Assembly: GCF_963677125.1 (NCBI RefSeq)
Contig: NZ_OY781882.1
Coordinates: forward strand, 4,858,501-4,922,500
Source of the DNA: an uncultured Desulfobacter sp.
Lineage (GTDB): Bacteria > Desulfobacterota > Desulfobacteria > Desulfobacterales > Desulfobacteraceae
Length of the DNA stretch: 64,000 nucleotides
Reading direction: 5' to 3'
The notes beneath the pieces are model-generated. The model was not told the origin of the DNA, searched no databases, and worked only from the letters and a program-made list of their open reading frames with translations. This document shows positions 1 through 7,957 of this stretch, one piece after another; the stretch's first letter is position 1; every line of letters starts with the position of its first letter. A program made the position numbers and the translations under genes.

Positions 1-518
1 CGGTCGGTCGGGCCATGGCCCGGGTCGCCGAGCTTGGTGTTGATCTGGTAACCATCCACGGGTCTTCCTCACAAAAAATGCTTGAATCAGCCGTTGAAAA
101 TGCAGGAAATACCAAGGTGCTTGCCGTGACCCTGCTTACGGATAATGATGCAGATACGGTTCGTGTCCAGGGGTTTAAGGATGAATATGTTAATGCCCCG
201 GAAAAACTGGTGCTGTTGCGGGCTCACATGGCCTTGGAGGCCGGATGTGCAGGCGTGGTGTGTTCAGGGCAGGAGGCCGCCATGTTGAAAACGCAACTGG
301 GCAGGCAGTGCCTGACTGTTACGCCGGGAATCCGGCCCCAATGGAGTCTGACGCCTGGAGATGACCAAAAACGGGTAGTTACCCCAGCTAAGGCTGTGCA
401 GGCGGGTTCTGATTATATTGTCATTGGCAGACCTATCCGGGATGCTGAAGATCCGGCTATGGCCGCTGAAAAGGTGGCCTCAGAAATTGAAGCTGGTCTG
501 TCAGGTTCTGCCCCGTAA
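1..518 (+). CDS. pyrF: Orotidine 5'-phosphate decarboxylase, 5' truncated by window edge
   Basis: This is the C-terminal part of orotidine 5'-phosphate decarboxylase, which makes UMP in the last step of pyrimidine synthesis. The reading frame is open to the left edge (first full codon at base 3), so the ATG at 15 is internal and the N-terminal catalytic DxKxxD region lies outside the window. What remains shows a TIM-barrel order: VDLVTIHG, then GVVCSGQE, then the phosphate-binding end with VTPGIRP and DYIVIGRPI. The short-form bacterial PyrF is about 230 residues and roughly 170 are present. The gene converges on lysC across repeat copy A1. Confidence 0.93.
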   Translation, partial: VGRAMARVAELGVDLVTIHGSSSQKMLESAVENAGNTKVLAVTLLTDNDADTVRVQGFKDEYVNAPEKLVLLRAHMALEAGCAGVVCSGQEAAMLKTQLGRQCLTVTPGIRPQWSLTPGDDQKRVVTPAKAVQAGSDYIVIGRPIRDAEDPAMAAEKVASEIEAGLSGSAP

Positions 519-565
519 GGGCTGGCACAAGAAATAACGAAAAAATTTGTTTTAAAGTAGTGTCT

Positions 566-721
566 GGACAAAGAACCGTTTTTGGATGATAACTTTCCCA
601 GATGCAAGGCACAAAAAAAGTTAAAACCGGAGCATACTATGGTATGTGAGGATTTTAACTTTTTTTGTAACGCGGCAAATGGGTGAGTTATCGTTCAAAA
701 ATCAATTATTATTCTTTGTCC
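566..721. repeat. Family A palindromic element, copy A1
   Basis: Nested inverted repeat between the 3' ends of pyrF and lysC. Visible stems from outside in: 566-575 with 712-721 (10 bp), 579-594 with 686-701 (imperfect), 613-626 with 653-666 (14 bp, perfect), and a central hairpin CATAC (633-637) with GTATG (642-646). The conserved flanks GATGCAAGGC and the later GCGGCAAATGGGTG mark the family. The outermost right arm lies inside the last codons of lysC. It may serve as a two-way terminator, but it is longer than a typical one. Confidence 0.8.
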
Positions 722-1926
722 AGGCCAAAGGCTGCATGCAGGGTTCTTACGGCCAGTTCCGCATATTTGGCCAGAATTACACATGAAATACGGATTTCAG
801 ACGTTGAAATCATGCGGATGTTAATGTTTTCTTCAGCTAGCGCTTTGAACATCACTGCGGCTACGCCGGAGTGGCTTTTCATTCCAAGACCGATCACTGA
901 GATTTTAGCAATTTCAGTGGCGGTTCTTATCTCGCCTGCATTGATTTGACCGGCTACTTTTTCGGAAATTTCCCTTGCCCGGTTAAAATCGTCTTTGGTT
1001 ACGGTAAATGTGAGGTCGGTTTCGCCGCCGGTGCGAGAGTTCTGGATGATCATATCCACGGAGATGCCGGCCTCGGCAAGGCTGCCGAAGACCTTGGCTG
1101 AAATGCCTGGCTGATCAGGGACGCGCTTGAACGTAATTCTTGCTTCATTCATATCACAGGTGACGCCTGACACCACCGGGCTTTCCATATCTTCATTTTC
1201 ATTGACAACCATGGTTCCTTCCTCCTCATTGAATGATGACCGGACATGTACGGGCACATTATATTTTTTTGCAAATTCTACTGACCTGATCTGGAGTACC
1301 TTTGCTCCAAGAATGGCCATTTCAAGCATTTCATCATAGGAAATTTTGCTGATTTTTTTTGCTTTGGGGCAGATCCTCGGGTCGGTTGTGTAGACCCCGT
1401 CCACGTCAGTGAAGATCTCACAAACATCGGCTTTAAGGGATGCGGCAATGGCAACGGCTGAGGTGTCGGATCCGCCCCGGCCTAGGGTGGTAATGTCCCC
1501 ATGGTCATCTGCACCCTGGAATCCGGCCACTACGACAATATTTCCTTCATTCAGGGCCTCGCGCAGGTTTTGGCTGTCGATCTCCCGGATTCTGGCTTTG
1601 CCTGACATGTGATCGGTGTGGATGCCGGCCTGAAAACCTAAAAATGATTTGGCTTTAAGACCCCTTGATTTTAGCATCATAGCCATTAATGCCGCCGTGG
1701 TCTGCTCTCCGGTTGCCAAAAGAACGTCCAGCTCCCGTTTGTCCGGGGTTTTGGATGCCTGCTCAGCAAGGCTGATCAGGTTGTTTGTCACGCCCGCCAT
1801 AGCTGAAAGCACCACCACCATCTGGTCTCCGTTTTCATGGGCCTTTTGTACCCGGTCAGCCACTCTGGAGATCCTTTCGATATCTGCCACAGATGTGCCG
1901 CCAAATTTTTGCACCCGTAACGCCAT
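709..1926 (-). CDS. lysC: Aspartate kinase
   Basis: Aspartate kinase phosphorylates L-aspartate and opens the lysine, threonine, methionine and diaminopimelate pathways. The protein begins ALRVQKFGGTSV, the family's catalytic N-terminal motif, and continues with the nucleotide and aspartate site (TLGRGGSDTSAVA; FTDVDGVYTTDPR). The C-terminal 140 or so residues form two ACT domains for feedback control (RVPDQPGISAKVFG; KISVIGLGM). The ATG at 1926 was chosen over an upstream in-frame one at 1986 because GGGAG lies 7 bases before it and the family motif follows at once; this gives 405 residues, the normal length. It lies 132 bases downstream of tsaE, with repeat B1 between them. Confidence 0.96.
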   Translation of the reverse strand: MALRVQKFGGTSVADIERISRVADRVQKAHENGDQMVVVLSAMAGVTNNLISLAEQASKTPDKRELDVLLATGEQTTAALMAMMLKSRGLKAKSFLGFQAGIHTDHMSGKARIREIDSQNLREALNEGNIVVVAGFQGADDHGDITTLGRGGSDTSAVAIAASLKADVCEIFTDVDGVYTTDPRICPKAKKISKISYDEMLEMAILGAKVLQIRSVEFAKKYNVPVHVRSSFNEEEGTMVVNENEDMESPVVSGVTCDMNEARITFKRVPDQPGISAKVFGSLAEAGISVDMIIQNSRTGGETDLTFTVTKDDFNRAREISEKVAGQINAGEIRTATEIAKISVIGLGMKSHSGVAAVMFKALAEENINIRMISTSEIRISCVILAKYAELAVRTLHAAFGLDKE

Positions 1927-1951
1927 TATGTCTCCCAAAATTTTAGCTTTT

Positions 1952-2044
1952 GTTAATAACAGCCATGGGCTGAGCTGGTCTATCAATCCCCAGGCTTAGC
2001 CCACAACGAAAATTGAAAGATCTGTGTAAGTTGCACAGACTTTC
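1952..2044 (+). repeat. Family B two-hairpin element, copy B1
   Basis: Located between tsaE and lysC. It reads AACAGCCATGGGCTG, then an imperfect stem closing at TTAGCCCACAACGAAAATTG. A second hairpin follows: GAAAGATCTGTG paired with CACAGACTTTC (to 2044). Six further copies of the same plan occur in the window. The function is unknown. Confidence 0.75.
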
Positions 2045-2058
2045 TTAATAAAATTTAC

Positions 2059-2532
2059 TTACAAGGATAGATTGCTTAGCAGATTTGTTCCGGCTTGTCC
2101 AGATGGGGAAAGGGTTATTTTCCTGTAAAAATCAGTATTAAGTTCAAAATGGATGTGAAGATCAAATACGAATCCGGTTTCCATGAGAAGCTTGGGCCAT
2201 TCCACCACAGTGACGCTGTTCTGTCCCACCTGGTCCTCAATGCCGATATAATCCAACTCGTCCGGGTCTGAAAGTCGGTATAGGTCCAAATGGTACAGGC
2301 GCATTTTTTCTGCCGGATATTCATTCATGATGGTAAATGTGGGGCTGGTGATATAATACCCGTCGTCCACGTTCAGCCCCTTGGCAAGGCCCTGGACAAA
2401 ACAGGTCTTGCCGCAGCCAAGATCTCCTGTCAAGGCCATGGCACAGCTTATGTTCTGTTTCCGGATATATATCCCCAGACGCCTGGCCAGGTCCTGGGTC
2501 TGTGCCGGATTTTGGGATATGATTTCTATCAT
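2059..2532 (-). CDS. tsaE: tRNA threonylcarbamoyladenosine biosynthesis ATPase TsaE
   Basis: TsaE is the small P-loop ATPase that works with TsaB and TsaD to install N6-threonylcarbamoyl on A37 of ANN-decoding tRNAs. The Walker A motif GDLGCGKTCF is near residue 37, followed by SPTFTIMNEY and HLDLYRL, and then VVEWPK, all standard for the family. The ATG at 2532 is preferred to the longer frame because it overlaps the stop of nnr in an ATGA arrangement and gives 157 residues, the usual length. This points to translational coupling with nnr. Confidence 0.94.
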   Translation of the reverse strand: MIEIISQNPAQTQDLARRLGIYIRKQNISCAMALTGDLGCGKTCFVQGLAKGLNVDDGYYITSPTFTIMNEYPAEKMRLYHLDLYRLSDPDELDYIGIEDQVGQNSVTVVEWPKLLMETGFVFDLHIHFELNTDFYRKITLSPSGQAGTNLLSNLSL

Positions 2533-4088
2533 GATATAAGGGTATTTATGGCTTGGGGAATGCTCGCCACCATATCTGATGCAGAAAATCCAAAGGTGTG
2601 GTCTTCGGCCAGAAGATCCCCGCATAGCCCGTGGGCGTAAACGCCTGCAAGGGCTGCGGATTCAGGGGGCAGGTTCTGGGCCAGGAATGCTGCGATTATG
2701 CCGGTGAGGACATCACCCATACCGCCGCAGGCCATGCCGGGATTTCCCGTGGGGCATATGGATACTGTCCCGTCCGGGCAGGCCACAAGGGTCTGGGCTC
2801 CTTTGAGTACTAGAATAACTTTGTATTTTTCTGCAAATTTCCGGGCTGTTGCCATTCGGTTGTGCTGAATATCTTCCGTGGTTTTCCCGGTAAGGCGGGC
2901 CATTTCACCGGGGTGGGGGGTGAGAATCACCGGGGCCTTGACCGTATTTAGAATATCAAGTTCTTTTGCAATGCAGTTCAGGCCATCAGCATCAATGACC
3001 ATAGGAACGGACGAAATGGCTAAAATGCTTTTGATCAGTTCCCCGGTGCCGGAATCCGTACCTATGCCCGGGCCTAATGCCAAAGCGGCCTTGTCTGCCA
3101 GAAGCGTAATAATGTCATCCAGGGCTGCGGCATCCAGGCCACCCGAAGGGGTCTGGGCAAGTGCGGTTGTCATCGGTTCGATGACCATAGGTTCCATGAC
3201 GGGCATTAATTTCTCGGGAACCCCCAGGGTTACAAGACCTGCCCCGGTTCGCATGGCCGCGTTGGCACACAATGCCGCGGCACCCGTTTTACCCGGCGAA
3301 CCGGCCAGTACCAGCAGGTGACCGAAACTGCCCTTGTGGGCGTTAAAATCCCTGGCCGGTATCAGTCCGGAAATGTCATGGGGTTCAGGCAGAAAAATAT
3401 TGGGAGATTGTGCTTTTACAATATGACCGGGAATGCCGATATCAATAACCTCCAGGTTACCGGTATGGAAATTGCCCGGATACAGGATGTGCCCGGCCTT
3501 GGCAAAGGCAAAAGTGGCTGTGGCATCTGCCTGGATGGCCACCCCGCAGACGGCACCTGTATCTGCATTGATTCCCGAAGGGATGTCCACGCTGAAAACT
3601 GATTTTCCCGAATCATTGATCAATTCAATAACGTGACGGTAAATGCCCCGGACATCGGAATTAAGCCCTGTGCCGAAAATGGCGTCCACAAACAGATTGT
3701 AATCCTCCAGGATTTCGGTTGCCTCATCTAAGGATGCTTTGTCCGGTATTTCAATGAACTGTGATAGGGAATGTTCGGGCATAAGATCCAGTACCAGATC
3801 CATATTCGCCTTGGCGTCTCCCTGGACCCGGTCCCGGGAAGACAAAAGAAAGAAGCTGACGCTTACCCCCATCTCCATGAGGTAGCGCCCAATCACAAAT
3901 CCGTCTCCGCCGTTGTTGCCCCGTCCAGCCACCACAGCCACCCTGCCACCTTCAAAGTCAAAATAGTCGGAAAGCATCTCCAGGGCACCACGGCCTGCAT
4001 TTTCCATGAGTACCCGGCCGGGAATGCCAAAAGTTTCAATGGTGTTTTTATCCATTTGCTGCATCTGTTCAGTGGTGACAATGATCAT
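2529..4088 (-). CDS. nnr: Bifunctional NAD(P)H-hydrate epimerase / ADP-dependent dehydratase
   Basis: This fused repair enzyme restores NAD(P)H damaged by hydration. The N-terminal half (about residues 1-215) is a YjeF_N epimerase, with VVAGRGNNGGDGFVIGR and VDAIFGTGL. The C-terminal half (about 230-519) is a ribokinase-like ADP-dependent dehydratase, with HKGSFGHLLVLAGSPGKTG, the glycine-rich GPGIGTDSGTG and NPGMACGGMGDVLTG carrying the catalytic Asp. At 519 residues it is normal for the fused form. It lies 16 bases after tag and overlaps tsaE by 4 bases, so tag-nnr-tsaE looks like one transcript. Confidence 0.96.
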   Translation of the reverse strand: MIIVTTEQMQQMDKNTIETFGIPGRVLMENAGRGALEMLSDYFDFEGGRVAVVAGRGNNGGDGFVIGRYLMEMGVSVSFFLLSSRDRVQGDAKANMDLVLDLMPEHSLSQFIEIPDKASLDEATEILEDYNLFVDAIFGTGLNSDVRGIYRHVIELINDSGKSVFSVDIPSGINADTGAVCGVAIQADATATFAFAKAGHILYPGNFHTGNLEVIDIGIPGHIVKAQSPNIFLPEPHDISGLIPARDFNAHKGSFGHLLVLAGSPGKTGAAALCANAAMRTGAGLVTLGVPEKLMPVMEPMVIEPMTTALAQTPSGGLDAAALDDIITLLADKAALALGPGIGTDSGTGELIKSILAISSVPMVIDADGLNCIAKELDILNTVKAPVILTPHPGEMARLTGKTTEDIQHNRMATARKFAEKYKVILVLKGAQTLVACPDGTVSICPTGNPGMACGGMGDVLTGIIAAFLAQNLPPESAALAGVYAHGLCGDLLAEDHTFGFSASDMVASIPQAINTLIS

Positions 4089-4104
4089 GATTTACGTTCC
4101 TTTT

Positions 4105-4677
4105 TTAGGCCATTACCTCTTTATATCTGAAGCAGGAGACCAGGTGGTCATTCACCATGCCCGTGGCCTGCATATGGGCATAGATGATGGTGGACCCGGT
4201 AAATTTAAACCCGCGTTTGCATAAGTCTTTTGAAAATGCGTCGGACTGGCTGGACGTAGCCGGAACCTGGTCCTGGCTGGTATAGTGGTTGATGATTGGT
4301 GCCCCGTCCACAAACCGCCAAGCATAATTGTCAAAGGTCCCAAATTCTTCCTGGATTTTTAAGAATGCCTGGGCATTGGTTACCGCAGACCGGACCTTGA
4401 GTTTGTTTCTGATGATGCCTGTGTCGTTTAATCGTTGTTGGATATCGGCTTCACTGAACCTGGCTACCTTTTCAGGGTCAAACCCACAGAAGGCATTGAA
4501 ATATCCCTGGCGGCGCTTGAGAATTGTCAGCCAGGATAACCCCGCCTGGGCTCCTTCCAGGATGAGAAATTCAAAAATTTTTCGGTCATCGTGAACCGGT
4601 ACTCCCCATTCCGAATCATGGTAATTGATGTATATGGGGTCACTGGTTACCCAGCCGCAACGTTTGATAGTATTCAT
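4105..4677 (-). CDS. tag: DNA-3-methyladenine glycosylase I
   Basis: Tag removes 3-methyladenine from alkylated DNA in base excision repair. The protein starts MNTIKRCGWV and shows YHDSEWGVPVHDD, then FEFLILEGAQAGLSW. The likely zinc-snap ligands are visible as Cys7, His20, His178 and Cys182, matching the family's zinc site. Length (190) is typical. It is the first gene of a probable tag-nnr-tsaE operon. The region just upstream holds repeat copy B6, so its promoter must be in or beyond that element. Confidence 0.95.
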   Translation of the reverse strand: MNTIKRCGWVTSDPIYINYHDSEWGVPVHDDRKIFEFLILEGAQAGLSWLTILKRRQGYFNAFCGFDPEKVARFSEADIQQRLNDTGIIRNKLKVRSAVTNAQAFLKIQEEFGTFDNYAWRFVDGAPIINHYTSQDQVPATSSQSDAFSKDLCKRGFKFTGSTIIYAHMQATGMVNDHLVSCFRYKEVMA

Positions 4678-4689
4678 GACGAATTTTTT

Positions 4690-4791
4690 TATAACAAAGC
4701 TTGTGTCATTTCCACAGATTTTTCAATGTTCGCTGTGTATGACCTGAGTGTTGATAAACCAAGCCAGACCACGTCTGTTATACAATAACTT
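4690..4791 (-). repeat. Family B element, diverged copy B6
   Basis: Read on the minus strand this region gives ATAACAGACGTGGTCTGG, then TTGGTTTATCAAC, then GCGAACATTGAAAAATCTGTG and a closing ACACAAGCTTTGTTATAAA. These are the family B blocks in the same order as in B1 and B5, but with more substitutions. It sits directly upstream of tag. Confidence 0.55.
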
Positions 4792-5133
4792 TGAGCAATG
4801 TGCCATCATAATCACATCTGGGTTAGGTTTTAAGATGGTCGAAGGATTTTTTACAGTATTCGTCGGCTTAGTTGTTGCATCAACGTTTTTTTACCCTGGT
4901 AGGGTTATTATTGATCTGTTTTGCGGCATGACAGGCGCTGCATGTACCTAATATTGTTCTCCCCAAGCCCCACCTTTTTGTTTAACAGAGATGGCGGGGT
5001 AACTCAGAAGTGCAAATTTGGTAACCGACTGTTGTAATTTTCGTAACTTTGTCCGGCTTTTATTGAATGATCGACGATAGCTAAATCGTCTGAAAACCCT
5101 TTTTTTTTAGGTTTTTTTAAGATATTTTGAGGC
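4792..5133. other. Non-coding region upstream of the acyltransferase gene
   Basis: No convincing gene was found; a 67-residue frame at 4748-4951 overlaps B6 and has no recognisable content. The notable features are an inverted repeat GACGAT (5073-5078) and ATCGTC (5085-5090), about 45-60 bases above the sigma-54 promoter, and a T-rich run around 5097-5120. The inverted repeat is a possible activator site. Confidence 0.4.
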
Positions 5134-5149
5134 TGGTATTAAAATTGCT
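5134..5149 (+). promoter_or_regulatory. Sigma-54 promoter of the FeeM-like gene
   Basis: TGGTATTAAAATTGCT matches the -24/-12 consensus TGGCACG-N4-TTGCW. GG is at 5135-5136 and GC at 5147-5148, exactly 12 bases apart. It lies about 75 bases before the start codon, on the correct strand. Confidence 0.65.
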
Positions 5150-5222
5150 ATTTGGTAATTGAAATCACTACGCTGAATTTAAAAATTAACGCAGATCCAC
5201 TATTAAGAGAAGATTAAAGATT

Positions 5223-6080
5223 ATGAACCTATCAGATTTGCTATTGAACTCGTTTTTGCCTTGCCTGCCTGGGAATTTTAGGAAAAAAATTATCCGTGGA
5301 GGTCTTCCTGATTTTCAAACCAGCTTGGAAGATGTAACTTTTCAACAAGTATTTCGTGCCGAAGATTATATGTCCTGCTTCAAACTCGTATATGATGTCT
5401 ATCTAGAAGCTGGGTTTATTAAGCCGTCCTCTCTTCCATACCGGATTATCAAGCACCACTCAGATCCTCAAACGATGGTCTTTATGGGGTGCTTGGCAGA
5501 TGAGCAAGCTGAACATAGGCCCATTTATACTGCCAGCATGTTTGCGGACAATGAACTAGGCCTCCCCATGGATGAGGGATTTGAACGGGAGGTGAACAAG
5601 TTAAGAAAGAAGAAACGGCGTATTGTTGAAGTCGGCTGCTTAGCATCAGATCCGACATACCGCAAAGGAAATAAAAATGTTCCTATGATTATGAATAGAT
5701 TTATTTATAATCATGCTATTGAAGTCCTCCATGCGGATGACCTATTAATTACTGTTCACCCCAAATATTTAAAAATTTACGAAGATATTCTTTTGTTTGA
5801 AAAGATCGGAGAGCTTTCAGAGTATCCCTATGTAGAAGATAACCCAGCCGTAGCGCTTCGGCTAAATTTGAGAACAGCTTCCGAAAAATTTAGAAAAGCT
5901 TATGGTAACAAGCCAATCGGGAAAAATTTATACCATTTCTTTTTTGGGTCAGGATCAAGCCCCGATAGCCTACCGTTGGAGCAGAAAAAAGAGGGGAGCG
6001 AGAAATATTATGGAACTGACAAGAAAAATCTCGTTATCAATGCATATTCCGCGGCCCTGCGGGCTGCTATAGTTCCATAA
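5223..6080 (+). CDS. FeeM-like long-chain N-acyl amino acid synthase / PEP-CTERM-associated acyltransferase
   Basis: This 285-residue protein resembles the GNAT-fold FeeM family, which transfers long-chain acyl groups from acyl-ACP to amino acids; close relatives occur with PEP-CTERM/exosortase systems. Visible family features are FRAEDYMSCFKLVYDVYLEAGFI, a TMVFMGCL strand, and the block LGLPMDEGFEREVNKLRKKKRRIVEVGCLASDPTYR. The substrate is not known. It stands alone between tag and ureG, with its own sigma-54 promoter. Two PEP-CTERM proteins lie 27-33 kb away, but no exosortase is in the window. The ribosome site is weak (AGAGAAGATT). Codon use and AT content look like the surface-protein island rather than the neighbouring urease genes. 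Confidence 0.7.
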   Translation: MNLSDLLLNSFLPCLPGNFRKKIIRGGLPDFQTSLEDVTFQQVFRAEDYMSCFKLVYDVYLEAGFIKPSSLPYRIIKHHSDPQTMVFMGCLADEQAEHRPIYTASMFADNELGLPMDEGFEREVNKLRKKKRRIVEVGCLASDPTYRKGNKNVPMIMNRFIYNHAIEVLHADDLLITVHPKYLKIYEDILLFEKIGELSEYPYVEDNPAVALRLNLRTASEKFRKAYGNKPIGKNLYHFFFGSGSSPDSLPLEQKKEGSEKYYGTDKKNLVINAYSAALRAAIVP

Positions 6081-6157
6081 TAAATGTAAGTTCCAGTCAT
6101 TCCATATCGTCGCAGAAAATTTGTCCGCCGTTCTTAATTGGGCGTTTGATTAACGGC

Positions 6158-6772
6158 TTACGATTTAAGCATTCCTTCATGAATTAAAAATTCGATGATG
6201 TCGTCAATGCCTTTTCCGGTTTTCATGTTGGCAAATACAAAGGGCTTGTCTTTTCTCATTCGGAGGGTATCCTGTTCCATGATTTCAAGGGATGCGCCGA
6301 CTATGTGCGCTAAATCTACCTTGTTGATTACCAGAAGATCGGACCGTGTGATGCCGGGGCCCCCTTTCCGTGGGATTTTGTCCCCTGCCGAAACATCAAT
6401 GACATAGATGGAAAGATCTGCCAGCTCTGGGCTGAAGGTGGCACTCAAGTTGTCGCCCCCGCTTTCCACCAGTACCATATCAAGATTCGGAAATTTTTGG
6501 CAGAGGTCTTCTACCGCTGCCAGGTTCATGGATGCATCTTCACGGATGGCCGTGTGGGGGCACCCCCCGGTTTCAACCCCCATGATTCTATCTGCAGACA
6601 AGGCCTGTCTGCGGATCAAAAAATCCTGGTCTTCCCGGGTATAGATATCATTGGTGACCACGGCAAGTTCAAATCGATCTCTCATATTCAGGCAAAGCGC
6701 CTCAAGAAGGGCTGTTTTACCTGAGCCGACGGGTCCTCCAACGCCTACGCGAAGGGGTGCTTTTTTGTTCAT
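6158..6772 (-). CDS. ureG: Urease accessory GTPase UreG
   Basis: UreG is the SIMIBI-class GTPase that drives nickel delivery into apo-urease together with UreD, UreE and UreF. The P-loop GVGGPVGSGKTALLE is at residues 10-24. The nickel-binding CPH motif (GGCPHTAIREDASMN), the switch region ESGGDNLSATFSPEL and the base-recognition NKVD follow in family order. Length (204) is normal. It is the last gene of the twelve-gene urt-ure cluster, 9 bases after ureF. Confidence 0.97.
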   Translation of the reverse strand: MNKKAPLRVGVGGPVGSGKTALLEALCLNMRDRFELAVVTNDIYTREDQDFLIRRQALSADRIMGVETGGCPHTAIREDASMNLAAVEDLCQKFPNLDMVLVESGGDNLSATFSPELADLSIYVIDVSAGDKIPRKGGPGITRSDLLVINKVDLAHIVGASLEIMEQDTLRMRKDKPFVFANMKTGKGIDDIIEFLIHEGMLKS

Positions 6773-6781
6773 TTGTTTTCC

Positions 6782-7537
6782 TTATGATCTGAAAAGTCTT
6801 GTGTATTGTGTCTCGTGGCAGCTGCTGGCCATGCTTAGAGCCGGTAAAGAGCTCCCCATTTGTTCAACGTTTTTAATTTTTAATCCTGTGGCAACCGCAA
6901 TATTGATTATAGGGGAAAGCCTTGCCAGTATCCTCTGTCCTGAGCTTTGGCCTAACGGGATAATTTTTACGGCGGCCAGCACCTGGTTTTCAAGCCAGGA
7001 CCACAGGTATCCTTGGGTTGCGGGGCTGATTGGAATATCCCATTGCGCTGCGGTAAAGGCAAAGCCGGCCAGTTGGGATGAGGCAATGATTTTTTGCCAG
7101 CCTTCACGGGTTGAGTTTTCAGCCGCCGCCGGCATGCTGTCATGGCAAAGCCCCAACTCTTTGATGATGGCCGCCATGGCCCGGCCCCGATGTTCTTCTT
7201 CGTTGCGAAGCTCTTTTGTCTCCCGACTAGCCCTTACCCACTGGGTTGCCTTGGTAAAGGCGGCAAGGTCTTGATGCTCAACCGCCCGGTAAAGGCGTTG
7301 AAGCAGTGGGATATCCACATGGGTCATGCTGGTTTCCAAAACATTTGAAAGCCATTGTTCAAGCGTAGTTTCGTCATTGACCCAGCCCTGTTCAACCACC
7401 CACTCCAGGCCTTGGGAATAAGCAAACCCTCCGGTGGGCAGCGATGGACTCACCAGGTGCATGAGCCGTATCAGCCATTGTTCCGTTATGTAAGGCTCCA
7501 ACGATTTGGGTTCATTTGTGGTGATGGTGGTGTCCAT
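6782..7537 (-). CDS. ureF: Urease accessory protein UreF
   Basis: UreF bridges UreD and UreG in the nickel-insertion complex. The helical protein shows LVSPSLPTGGFAYSQGLEW near the N-terminus and a C-terminal arginine-containing tail (ETQYTRLFRS) typical of the family. A longer frame begins with TTG at 7564, but the ATG at 7537 has AGGAG nine bases upstream and gives 251 residues. The start overlaps the His-rich 3' end of ureE by 26 bases, suggesting coupled translation. Confidence 0.93.
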   Translation of the reverse strand: MDTTITTNEPKSLEPYITEQWLIRLMHLVSPSLPTGGFAYSQGLEWVVEQGWVNDETTLEQWLSNVLETSMTHVDIPLLQRLYRAVEHQDLAAFTKATQWVRASRETKELRNEEEHRGRAMAAIIKELGLCHDSMPAAAENSTREGWQKIIASSQLAGFAFTAAQWDIPISPATQGYLWSWLENQVLAAVKIIPLGQSSGQRILARLSPIINIAVATGLKIKNVEQMGSSLPALSMASSCHETQYTRLFRS

Positions 7538-7955
7538 TGCCGTATGCTCCTGTTTCGGGCTCAAAAGGGGCCTGCTCCACCGTGATGGTCAGACCAAGTC
7601 CCATGATCATGTCATCCAGGACATGATCATGGGGATAGCGAATAAGGTCGTCCTGGATTTCAAGATCAACGTGGCGGTTACCCAGATGGTAACATGCAAG
7701 ATTTAACTGCCGGGCGGTTTGGGCCCGGGCTGTGGAAACTTTTTCCCGGGCGGCAATGATTTTTACATAGAACCCGTCGTCGCTGCTCACCATATCCCCA
7801 TTTCTTAATATCTGTCCTCGCTCAAGAAACAGTCCGGCCTCATCTTTGTTGTCCAAAATCACTCGCTGCCTGCTTTTTGTCCTTTTTTCCCACGGCAAGG
7901 TCAGGGTGGTCGTTTCGGGGCTTTGGTCTAAAGTTATATGGGTTAATTCAATCAT
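7512..7955 (-). CDS. ureE: Urease nickel metallochaperone UreE
   Basis: UreE binds nickel and hands it to UreG at the urease site. It has an N-terminal peptide-binding domain (LTLPWEKRTKSRQRV, with ERGQILRNGDMV) and a C-terminal metal domain with CYHLGNRHVDLEI, which carries the conserved metal His. The tail ends GNGHHHHHK, a nickel-storage His run. Length is 147 residues. It starts two bases after ureC. Confidence 0.95.
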   Translation of the reverse strand: MIELTHITLDQSPETTTLTLPWEKRTKSRQRVILDNKDEAGLFLERGQILRNGDMVSSDDGFYVKIIAAREKVSTARAQTARQLNLACYHLGNRHVDLEIQDDLIRYPHDHVLDDMIMGLGLTITVEQAPFEPETGAYGNGHHHHHK

Positions 7956-7957
7956 TT

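Noticed and set aside
4748..4951. 67-residue frame with hydrophobic stretches upstream of the acyltransferase gene
   Set aside because: It starts inside repeat B6 and has no ribosome site or family features.
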